Assembly (NCBI GenBank): GCA_026027325.1 | Contig: JAMSLZ010000002.1 | Span: forward strand, 558,001-622,000 | DNA from: Actinomucor elegans | Taxonomy: Eukaryota > Mucoromycota > Mucoromycetes > Mucorales > Mucoraceae | Length of the DNA: 64,000 nt | Direction of reading: 5' to 3' | In this document: one piece after another, positions 39,150 to 49,342 of the stretch | Layout of the letters: each line of letters opens with the position of its first letter | How positions within the stretch are numbered: position 1 is the first letter of the stretch | Made by a program: the position numbers and the translations under genes | Notes under the pieces: generated by a model | The model's input: the letters and a program-made list of their open reading frames with translations, nothing else | Told to the model about the DNA's origin: nothing | Databases searched by the model: none

Positions 39150-41059
39150 TACTCAATACAAATTCTCCCTTACACTACACTGTATATCTTTATCTTATCT
39201 TCTCTTTTGTATTATAATGAAATAAACCAACAAGTTCCTTTATTCTTTTTTTGACAATTAGGCTTCCTCCTCCTATTTGGGTAGCACGTGTGTTTTACTA
39301 TTGGTGATATGCTTTGGCACGATATTTGATTATTGATTGGTTTCATATTTTTTTTTGCAGGATTTGGTTAAAAAAGCTGACAGGATCCACTGTCAACTCA
39401 TCTTGAGAATCATACTGAACGGTGTCTATTATCCCCCCCCCCAAAAAAAATGCTTCTATGTAAAAAGAATGCAATAGCTATTGGACTAAGGCATTGTTAT
39501 AATTTAACAATTGCCATTGGGCATTGAGAGTATTGGTGTGTATTCTATACTTTATTAGATACAGCGATTTATTTCGAGTATGAACTACTCTTTGGATGTG
39601 ACATTGGATCAAGATCGGAAAAGAGATCTATTGATTCATGAGCCTATGCGCGTCAAGAGGTTCATCTTTTTGATTGGCAGACGGCGGTGGAATTATTATT
39701 TTTAAAGAGGGCGCTTTTTTTTGCGGCCTAAAGACTTTTACTTCAGTCTTTTGGATGGTAAACAGGCATCAGTATACCAAATGGTGTATTACCGAAGTTT
39801 ACACGGATTTGTAATGCATATTAAGTAACATGTATATTGTTAGGATTAATAGTTCAATATTTAGAATTAGAATATTTGCGCATCGAACCGAATTTTCTTT
39901 TTTTACGCACGGTAATTCCGCTAATCTGTACGTTTTGTATTACAAAAAAAAATTTTTTTGTTGTGCAAATTCGAGAAAGCGAAAAAAAAAAAAACAATAA
40001 ATGAAATGCAAACATAGCTCTCTGTATGGTTAAAAAAATATTTAAGGTAAAGAATTATGCATTTAAAACGCAATCTACTCTGCCGCAAATGTTATAAAAA
40101 CTGGTAAATTTTTTTCTAAAGATCGACCCCTTAGTTTTTCTTAAAAGCATCGACGATATTGATTGGCTGTGACCAATTTGTACTTAGCGTTGGATTGGTC
40201 AGGAATGTTTCAAAAATTGTTGTTTCTAATAGTCTAAATAATAATAATAATAAAAAATGGAACAAATGAATCTCCCCTCAAAAAAAAAAAAAAAAAAAAA
40301 AATCGTTTTTTTTTTTGCTCCTCCTGAATTTCATAGCGTTTCATTAACTTTAGTTCACCAACGAAATTCATGCAATAAGCTTATTCAAAGAGCTTCTATG
40401 AATCTCAACCTTATTATACGAAAATCTGCTGATGCAATTTTATTCTCACATACTTTCTACATGGTTTTCATGGAACTTTGCAATTGGTTCTTACAGTTTG
40501 TCCATCGTTATTTGGAACAAGCATAGTAGCTATATTTATTGTACTCTGGCTAATCAATGGATCTAATAGGTGCAGTAGTTTATCTCGAATATATATGGAA
40601 TAAGCAAATGTGACGTTTGACTAGAGATATATAGATCTTAGATCTACTAATTTACATGATAATTATGCATTGTATTATCACTATTGAGTGCAGTTTAGCC
40701 CAATAGATAATTTAATGGTTGTAATGATTTATTTTGAATCCGTAATGCTAATTAAAGCTCATTTATAGAGTTCTAAATAACTGAAGTATTGATATATGGA
40801 TAATAGAAATAACATCATGCAGAACATGAGACTGTGGTATATCGTACAAGCTAAACATTAAGAAATCTCTATTGCATAGCATGTAATATATTAAATACTA
40901 CATGATTGAATACCAAAATGGCTTAACTGAGGTATTACTTTACAGTAGATACAGCCATGCTGTCACGTAAATAAGATTATATGTATATTATACTGCGAAA
41001 ACCGTCAAGTTATAATGACATATGGTAAAATCATTGAAGCGCTATAGCACCTGCATACA
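39150..41059. other. Intergenic stretch downstream of the APSES gene
   Basis: 3' flank with AATAAA-like sites near 39220, a C9 run near 39433, and A-runs (40280-40302). The 89-codon frame at 40257 runs through the poly-A tract and is not credible as a gene. Nothing else supported. Confidence 0.4.
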
Positions 41060-41308
41060 TTAAGTTGTGATTGTTGCAGCTTCTCTCATAAAGTATAATA
41101 CCTCTTTTTCTGTGAGCTGCTCAGGTTTCAGTGGTTCTTCTCGGCTGATCGTTAATCTACTAAACATGTATTTGTTGTATGACATATAATTCAATAGATG
41201 CTCCGCTTTAGTGGATTTACTTCTTTTTTGTCCATATTTTTTTCTTAGTCTTGTTTTTGAACAATTGTAGCTTGGACAACAAGAATCTATCCCATTGGTC
41301 TCTACCTT
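41060..41308 (-). CDS. Orphan C-terminal exon, unknown protein
   Basis: An 82-codon minus-strand frame opens right after a tttttaatatatag acceptor and runs to a stop. It begins KVETNGIDSCCPSYNCSKTR, continues Lys/Arg/Ser-rich, and ends with EEPLKPEQLTEKEVLYFMRE. Composition and codon use look coding. The upstream exon is unclear. A phase-0 donor (gtgggt) at about 41407 would join a frame reading RGKTQTRTTFAR, but that frame cannot be extended to a start. Either the 3' exon of an unrecognised gene or part of a decayed element. The Cys cluster plus basic stretch suggests a nucleic-acid-binding region, which is only an inference. Confidence 0.4.
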   Translation of the reverse strand, partial: KVETNGIDSCCPSYNCSKTRLRKKYGQKRSKSTKAEHLLNYMSYNKYMFSRLTISREEPLKPEQLTEKEVLYFMREAATITT

Positions 41309-41926
41309 CTATATATTAAAAAGCAGGTTTGAATATAATGACGGATCCTCAGATGCAGCTCTACTATTTTGTAGTAATGAAAGCAGTTTAGTCATGGCAA
41401 ACCCACCCGTGCAAAAGTCGTTCTAGTTTGGGTCTTCCCTCTATGTTGCGCTTCAAAACAGTTGAATGCGTATATTACCCATAGATATTTTTAAAACTAT
41501 TCATACGGTCTTCAAGCGATTAACCTATCTTTGTTGCCAGTAAGACGATACTTATTATTACTAGGTCAATAGTAGAAAGGTAAAATGTAAACATAGAAAT
41601 ACTGAAAATGTTGATCATTAGTTTGCTTAAAGTGCTGCTGCAACTGTTTCTTTGGAATCATGAAAAATTTGCCCTTTTAGAAAACTGTATACAAGCTAAA
41701 TAGAGACTTAATAATCAATACCAAAAAATAGCAAGTTTTTACCGTCGATAGGTCAGAAATTTAGAAAGGTTTATAGCTCTCAGAATATTATTCAAGATGC
41801 CAATATATTTTGAACGGATATGTACATATATGTGTATATTTAAAATCAATAGAAATACCATATTATTGCTTTCTATATAGTATTATATGAGAAATCCAAT
41901 ATCATTACAGCAAATCGATTTATGTA

Positions 41927-42046
41927 TTATACACTGAAAACATAGTCTTCGCTCTGCACAAAAAAAGAAGTTTCTAAATTCTCGGCTAATTCCCATGTGT
42001 TTTTCGCATATGAAGACCAACTTATATTCAAGATGAGGTACTCTAC
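41927..42046 (-). pseudogene. Chromodomain relic (chromovirus-integrase-like tail)
   Basis: A 39-codon minus frame resembles a chromodomain: VEYLILNISWSSYAKNTWEL then AENLE, matching the usual EYLVKWxGYxxxxNTWEPxxNL pattern in order and spacing, with W-x-x-Y in place of WKGY. Directly upstream the same frame carries two stop codons, so it is a decayed fragment or a lone exon. Chromodomains of this form end the integrases of Gypsy chromoviruses in fungi. No reverse transcriptase was found nearby. Confidence 0.5.
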
Positions 42047-44732
42047 CTATTAAGGACGTCCTTTGACTGAAGTATACATAAGTATATTATATTTTAAGCT
42101 AATATCCTAAATTTTATGCATTTTATACAACTGATCTATTGATCGATAGATCTTTTGATCAATCTCACATTATCGCATCAGATAACTAATAGGTACCCCT
42201 TTAAAATAGACTGTCCTTTTTACTGTAACTATGCCTAATTGGGATACAATTATTATATTAAGCAGTATTGCATGCTGCAATCTATGTGTTGTATTTCCTC
42301 AATTATACTCCAATCATATTATCGGATACAGAACATTCTGAATATGTATATTTATAAGTTTATTTTGACAAATAGACAGGTTGGGCAATACAAGAAAGTA
42401 AAGGTCAGTATAAATGAAAATCTTAGAGTATCAAACAAGCCTATATGAATATCAAGAGAAGCTGAATACAAATCATAGGTTAGATAGTGTATGCACATTG
42501 GGTAATGAATCCTAACAAGTAGGTAAAGTAAGGGAATCAAATTATTTTACACTCCATGAACAAGATGCACATGTCAACCATCACTCCACTTCAGCTATAC
42601 TCCGAAACTCTTGCAAGTAAGAGACAGCATTGGGTTGCTGGGATCATTGGAATAAACAGCAATACCTAAAACTTGCCTGGGTTCAATAAACGGAATTAAC
42701 TTCTTGGGTAAAAAAAAACAGACTTACTATAATCCATAAACCAGCAACCTTGAATATCTAGGGTTATTCAAAATGTGATATATAAAAAGTTAGTTAAGCC
42801 CCTTTACATACAATGATAAAACCACTTAATACTTCTTCATTATTTAAATGCACCACCTTTTCATTTATAAACCAATTGCTTCCATACAGCAGACATCTAT
42901 GAGATGCCAAAAATAGGCGCCCTTTTCTCGTTTGATTCACTTCAGCAAGCTCATATTTCAACCTTCTTCAAGTATTGATGAATTCCATCCAACCTGCACA
43001 GGACATCTTTCTATCTACGACACTACTCATTTTGTTGAAGAAAAAGGGTTTACTGTGATTTACGAACAAGCATCTTCAGAGTAAGAACTGAATACACCAG
43101 AGTATTCTACTTTTTTTTTTTTTTTTTTCCTCCCTTAGATTAGCCCCTCAAACTACGTCCATCTATCATATTTGAATGAACGTAGCAAATAGATAACAGG
43201 AAGATCATTTCAAGAAGTTAAGTGGAACATTCTGGTCTACTCAGTTGCTCTGCTAAAATCCTTGTTCGTAAGACACAATACGCCTTTCTATTCTTTATTG
43301 AAAGTGAATAGGTAGCTCCAAGGGCCTCAGCTAAGAGGCCACTCCGCAGCTGATGGAAGAGTGTCTTGAGAAGCCTTTTGAAAAGCCACACCAATACGAG
43401 GTTCCAGTCAACAGCAAAACTGTCTGAGGATTCAATGAAGAAAAGAGGTAGCTTATTGTTCAGAGGCGGGAGCTTCACGAAAAAACAAAGGCCGTTTTGA
43501 ATGGAATATAAATGAAAAGATAAAGGTCGAGATTAAGAAAAAAGAAGAACTTGTAGACAAAGGTATAAGCGTGTGTGAGTTTGCTGCGTGGTAGTAGTGC
43601 ATAAATACCATTGTTGGCATGGCCACTGTTTAGAGAAGGTAAATGTATTGAACATTACTCATTGTGTAGTAATATAGGTCGAAGTATGTTAATTACATTT
43701 TCTTTTGAAAAAAAGTAACGAAAAAAAGGTCGTATTGAACGCACTTCATGGACTCTTTAAAAATGTAGTAACATCAATTGTATCAATGCGAGCAGTTGGG
43801 AAATAAGATACTGTATTACACTTGCTCTCATTATAGCCCTTCATCTGTTCAATTTTGCCCATACTTATTATAGTCTCAAGAAAGCTAAAATAATGCTCAA
43901 TTACAGGCCGGTTGCTGTGGGATTTTTAAGCTGCATTAATGATATCTAATACCGAGATTGCTTCCAAGGTTATTGCTCTTGCCTTGAACACTATAACCAC
44001 TGAAAAAGGCCCTTCCTTGAGCCATGCCATGTCGCATTTTATGCAGATATGGAATGCAGACTTATAAAAAAAAAAAGCACTATTTTTTTCTAAAGCCGAT
44101 GTCAGTCATGTTCTACATGTGCCCTCAATTAAGGCGTTCTTGCATTTTGGTTTTGCTATTTCAATCTACAAGTTGAAACCGATAGTGGTAGCGAGATACC
44201 TCCGCAATATTTCTTGACTTTATTCAAGGCACTTTAGAGGTATAATATGTATTGCAACTTTGTTATATAAAGTCCAGCGTATGTATTACTATTTCTTTTT
44301 CTGCGTTTTGTGATATAAAATACTTGACTAATTATTAAGACAAAGTAAAATAGATATGACTACGTAGTAAGGCCTACCTTCATTTTTTAACGTAAAAGAG
44401 TTTCATTGGCCAACAAGGACTGTAAAATTTCCCCTGGCCGCTAGAACGTCAACCAAAAAAAAAAAAAAGTCGCGTTTGTTCTAGTATTATAATTAACTTC
44501 TACATCTATTATTACAAACCATCGAAAAAAAAACTACAGTTTTTTCGTTCGTTGTTACTGCTTCCTTTAGTGATCTCTATACTCTGACTTAAAAGCCTGG
44601 TCAAGAGCCATAGCCACTACAATGACCGCATTTGTAATACTCTCACCTCATTAACCTGAAGGCCGCGCTGTCGGTACGTATATATCTGCAACTTTAAGCA
44701 CGGCTGTCTGAGTTTCTTTCTCTAGTTATCTC
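42047..44732. other. Relic-rich intergenic stretch
   Basis: Coding-like plus-strand pieces: an ATG frame at 42556 (MNKMHMSTITPLQLYSETLA, with a gtaaga donor), a frame at about 42912-43080 (FHPTCTGHLSIYDTTHF, then a gtaaga donor and an acceptor at 43136-43138 giving a short last exon), and a frame at 43939-44067 (EIASKVIALALNTITTEKG). I could not join them into one consistent gene. A T-run lies at 43112-43128. A minus frame at 43218-43478 has no domain. Probably decayed elements plus, perhaps, one small unresolved gene. Confidence 0.3.
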
Positions 44733-45774
44733 ATGGAACAAAGAGTACTTTATGACCCTACTTATACAGGCTTACAATGCCCTAATGGTATCACTATGAA
44801 GCTCACTTATAATGCTGATCGTGGTCACGTCTGACGCTGTCACAAGAGGGAATACTGTAACAAAAACAGGTGTTCGGCCCTATTTCAGTCGTTCTTTGCG
44901 AAACGTAAAAGTACTCTCCGTGACCAATTTATTGTTTTGTATTACTGGTTATGCTGTAAGGCTTCCCGTAATACAATTACTCTATCTACTGGTATTCATC
45001 CTGATACCATTAGAGGGTGAAATAGATGATTTTCATCAGATAATGCAAGAGGACTTTTTATCTGGTAATCAAACCGAAGAAGACCTTCAAATTGGTAAGT
45101 GCATCAGCTAAGAAAGCTAGATAAATTTACGCTACTTACACTAAATGAACTCCTTAGGAGGTCTGGATGATAATAGAAATCCTATTATCGTCCAAATTGA
45201 CGAATCAAAATTTGGCAAAAGAAAGTATAATAGAGGCCACCGAGTAGATGGTATTTGGGTTGTTGGCAGTGTAAAAATCACGAACAAACGAAGATGTTTT
45301 TTGGTGATAGTACCAAACCGTAGTGCCGAAACAATGAAGGTTATAATCCAAAGGTTTATAAAACCAGGCACAATAATCCACTCAGACTGCTGGAGGGCGT
45401 ACAACAATATTCCTGAATGGGGTGACTTTTCGCATGAAACGGTCAACCATTCAGTCGAATTTGTATCCAGAACTGGCGTACATACTCAAGTTATTGATCT
45501 AATAAATGTTTTTCTAAACTTTAATCGCTTAGAGTATACAAATTGCTCTTTTTCCGATCTTATATTCTCTTAATTGCTGTTTCTCTACAATGCTCAAGCC
45601 AATTTAGAGGCGAACTCAAGCCATGATACGCATGTTTATATTATACAAAAAGTTTGCCATGCCGAGTTAGTTCATGGCTTCTTGAAGACACTGAAAGCGA
45701 TTGAATTCAATCGTAAACAATCAAATCTTACAGTAGGACACACTGAAAGTTACTTTTTAAAATCTACTAAATAA
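44733..45774 (+). mobile_element. Degenerate Merlin (ISXO2/IS1595-like) DNA transposon
   Basis: The catalytic exon (45158 to about 45489) is open and typical of ISXO2-like DDE transposases: VQIDESKFGKRKYNRGHRVD (first Asp), RSAETM, IHSDCWRAY (second Asp) and VNHSVEFV. Upstream, from an ATG at 44733, is the family's zinc-ribbon-like start (CPNG ... CHKREYC) and an HTH region. It is joined by a good intron (donor after 45094, acceptor ending 45157). This first exon is broken by TGA codons at three places where the family has Trp, plus a 1-base shift near 45028. The third acidic residue is in a scrambled 3' part. No terminal inverted repeats were found. A dead copy, not an active element. Confidence 0.75.
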
Positions 45775-46156
45775 GTACGATTTGTTTATCATAGAGTCCT
45801 TATTCTTTCATTCAAATTTTTAATTGAGCATTACATTGCTGACGGTGACCTATTTGTAATACCTTTATCCTGAGTTTGCTTATCTTGTTTTTTTTAAAAA
45901 AAAAAAAAAAATCTAATTCATACTCGAATGCGCAATGGATCGCTAAATAAAGCTACCAGATAGAAATATGATGTTGCATTCATCGAGCTGTTTATACAGG
46001 GGCAGTCATTGTGTTAAATAATACATAATATTGTAGGATAGTATCAATTAGATCAGTGGTATCACTCGTGGTTTTAAAAGACCCTTTTTTTTAACGATAG
46101 AGGTATGTTTGGGCATATATTAGATAGTATAAACTTTTAGGATTACGAGCAATGTT
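45775..46156. other. Intergenic stretch after the Merlin relic
   Basis: AT-rich with an A-run near 45895-45912. No coding signal; no convincing inverted repeat partner for the Merlin 5' flank was seen. Confidence 0.4.
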
Positions 46157-47692
46157 TTATGATTTTCTGAAATCAAACACATCTTCAGGCTTATTAGCCA
46201 ATAACTAAATCAAAAAAATACCATTAGTTGTGCTTCCATTCTAAATGGTATCCATCAACCTACCCTATCCAATTCGTGCATCACATCGTCTGTTAGTAGA
46301 TGTCTGACATTTAACGCTAGAATGTTTTCTTTTGCTTGAGCTGGCGTAGATGCACCAATAATAACCGATGTGACATGTTTATTCTTTAAGCACCAAGCAA
46401 TACCCAATTGAGCTGGTGTACATCCAATACGTTGTGCAATACCCTTGTGTCATTGAAAATAAGTCATTGGTTTCTATATCGTATGCATATCAGATCAACT
46501 TACACACATCACTTTTATTTTTTCTAGTTTTCTTCTTCCTTCTTCGCTAAAGAATCCAGATCGCATGCGATTGATGACTGGGTGATCTTGAATAGCTAAA
46601 CGGGTATAAGGTGGGATATTACCTTCATTGTACTTGCCGCTCAAAAGACCTATACAGTGAATTTTTTTTTAAAAAATAAATAAATTAGTGATTGATTACA
46701 GATTTTCTTTTCGTTGGGCATTTACCAGACGCCAGAGGAGACCATATACAGGTGCCTAGATTGTATTTTTGATACATAGGCAAGTATTCCTTTTCAACAC
46801 GTTCACGATTTAGCATATTATATTGAGGTGACTATATAAACATATTATATATACAAATGTCAATGATATAGGCGAAAAAAACCTGCAAAATTTTGTTTCT
46901 ATCTAACCTCTGTGATAGGAGCGATTAAATTCAACCGATTTGCCACATTCATTGCTTCTGTAATCAAATAAGCTGGCCATTCACTTGTTCCCCAATATAA
47001 TGCCATGCCCTTATCAATACACCAGTTGAACGCTCTTACAATTTCTTCCATCGGTGTATCAGGATCTTTAAAAAACCGTTAATATTGAATCGATTTCATT
47101 GGATTAAATTTACCTGGTCTTTGCGCATACAGAACATCTACATAATCCAATTGAAGTCGCTGTAAGCAAGCAACCGTGCCTTCAAATACGTGCTTTCGAG
47201 ACAATCCTCGATCATTGGGCCCTTTACCGCCCCAAAATACTTTGGTCGAAATGACAAAATCAGATCGTCGAAGTCCTTTTTGATTGTGTAAAGCTAACCC
47301 TAAATCAATCTCGGCTTGGCCACCTACATTGCAATGGATGAATTGTGTGGATCGCACGCGTAAAGCAACCTTTTTTTTTTTTTTTTACCTGCGTGACTTT
47401 CGGCTACATCAAAGTGATTAATGCCCAATTCCAATGCTGTTTTCACAATTTCGGTAGTTTGTTCTAGAATAGAGGCGAATATTAGACAAGAATTCTCGCA
47501 AGTTTTGTTTCTTTTGCGATTATACCCGGGGAAATCTGTCCTCCTATACAAATAATAAAATAGAGACGAGATGAGTATCATGCATACGAAGAGGATTCAG
47601 TAGTGATTACCAAATGTTATCCAAGAACCTAATGAGAGAACACTAACTTTTAAGCCAGAATTACCGAGGTATCTATATTCCATTGTCTCCAT
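46157..47692 (-). CDS. Aldo-keto reductase, Kv-beta-like, 9 exons, catalytic Tyr replaced
   Basis: Model complement(join(46157..46204, 46264..46443, 46504..46649, 46726..46831, 46908..47065, 47114..47323, 47389..47463, 47526..47543, 47611..47692)), 340 aa; all phases agree. TIM-barrel NADPH oxidoreductase of the voltage-gated K-channel beta-subunit-like (AKR6/YajO) group: [93 protein letters not shown] and C-terminal [13 protein letters not shown] for NADPH. Asp52 and Lys86 of the tetrad remain, but the Tyr expected at 57 (EVYAAG in the family) is His. Exon 2 has only 18 bases. Confidence 0.9.
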
Positions 47693-47844
47693 TATTATTG
47701 CATACAAAGCGTGCTCAAGGAAAAGGTATATTTGAACATATATTTTTTTTCCTTTGCGCTATCAGAAATTTTCCAAGGGTTAAAGTTTAAGCACTACCTT
47801 ATTAAGTGGGAATTCCCAAAACTCAGTTTTTTTTTTTTTATTTA
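47693..47844. other. Short gap between AKR promoter and GH46 3' end
   Basis: About 150 bases with T-rich tracts. The AKR promoter must lie here or overlap the 3' end of the GH46 gene, as both genes are on the minus strand in tandem. Confidence 0.4.
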
Positions 47845-49342
47845 CTATTTGGACGGACAAGTGTCGGGAATAGGTAAGGATTTAGGTTTGGCGGCCTTCT
47901 TTTTAGAGGTTTTGGGACATCTTTGACTATCTCTCTGGATATTTTCTTTGCCTGTAATGGTTGATCCGTAAATTTTGAGCTTGATAGGGTTTTTGAGATC
48001 TTTATTACGCGACCATTGGTCAACCAGTGACTGGAGGTCTTGCATTCGATCGGCTGAATCGTTCCTATTAGTAACAGTAAGTATAACACAAGACAAATAT
48101 AAATTATAAAAACAGCTATTTACCATACACCGCCTGGAAAACAACAGACAAGCTGACGGCGCGTAGTGAGGAAACGAGTTAGATACGATTGTTCGCTCTC
48201 GCTGGGCTTCTTGGGGCCAGTCAAATGAAGAATTCTCGGAAGATTGATCGATGGTTCAACATACTATTAAGATATCATACATGAGATACGTTATGTAGTG
48301 CTATATATAATGAGAATATCACCTGCCAGCCGTGCTGAACAATGGTATCTAATATCAAGTAGATTAATTATCTATGTGTATCTCACATTATACAGACTAT
48401 ACCATAAAAGATGGCCTTTCCAAGATTCGACCGTACACCGACACTAGCAGCATATTTTAAAGCTGGTTTCAAATACATAGATTGGCCCACGTCCAGTTGT
48501 GTTTGAACAAAGACAGGGTCTTGACAAGTAGCAGTCTTCCAGGCGCTAGCAAATCCTTTAAGACGTGTAGTGTCATCGCGTTTAGGGTCACCAAATAGAA
48601 ACTGGCTTAGGCGTTTGAGCTCGGGCAAGTATCGGCGCATCTTGGCTTTAGGCCTTCGAGAAATATACTCTTTTACTACAGCATAAGCATCATTGGTGCC
48701 AGTAGTAAAACCAATATAACCACTATTATTTAATGTTAGCTATACCGCGGTAGATGCCGATAAAGTGTTACCATGTATAACCGCGACAATCACCCAATTT
48801 TTCAGCAGCCTACACATATACAATATAAGAATAACAATAATAATAATAAAAAAAAAAGGTCCCTTGATCAACAACAAACTTACGGCATAACCCATGACAG
48901 TATTACCATTTTCAAATCTAGTAAAAACATAAAAATAATGAGGCGTGATTAAATTGCATTGATTAGATAATAGTAATTTGTGTTCTTTACACATTGGTGA
49001 TGAGTTCCGCCATTTTAGCTGCACGACCATCAATTTTTTGACTTGGTAATTTGCTAATATCATAGAAACTGCGACTAGTAGTTTAGTATATACTATAAGA
49101 AGGAAAAAAAAAGGTACTTGCGTTGTGCAATTGGAAAGCTTAATACCACGAAATTTGCCTTCAGTCTTCTTGCTACTATCTGTACATTGACCTGATGTCT
49201 TTAGCTTATTGAATTCAAATTTGCCGCAGTTGGCGGTAGTAGTAGCAAACTGTTTTCCTGAACAGTAAGGATTGGATTTTGCAGCCATAGCGGAAGATAA
49301 AGCCATGGCCAAGATCAAGTAACAGCTAGTGATGACGCGCAT
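47845..49342 (-). CDS. Secreted GH46-family chitosanase-like protein, 8 exons
   Basis: Model complement(join(47845..48064, 48124..48263, 48323..48348, 48403..48722, 48772..48809, 48884..48917, 48991..49074, 49122..49342)), 360 aa; phases agree. A signal peptide (MRVITSCYLILAMALSSAMA) precedes a Cys-containing region, then the GH46 core: ITNVFENGNTVMGYA with the general-acid Glu (about 104), LGDCRGYTCGYIGFTTGTND with the conserved Asp (about 120), YLPELKRL, FVQTQLDVGQSMYLKPALKY and FYDTIVQHG. GH46 enzymes hydrolyse chitosan by inversion. A Lys/Pro-rich tail follows. The first intron appears to be GC-AG (ac|gcaagt), the only donor that keeps phase. An in-frame ATG 36 bases upstream is an alternative start. 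Two small exons (26 and 34 bases). Confidence 0.88.

Noticed and set aside
40257..40526. 89-codon plus-strand ORF
   Set aside because: It runs through poly-A and poly-T blocks and gives a KKKKKKKK stretch, with no domain.
43218..43478. 86-codon minus ORF
   Set aside because: Open but without recognisable motif, splice partner or conserved-looking block.
44400..46160. Terminal inverted repeats for the Merlin relic
   Set aside because: Flanks were compared by eye and no convincing inverted pair was found; the element ends are left undefined.
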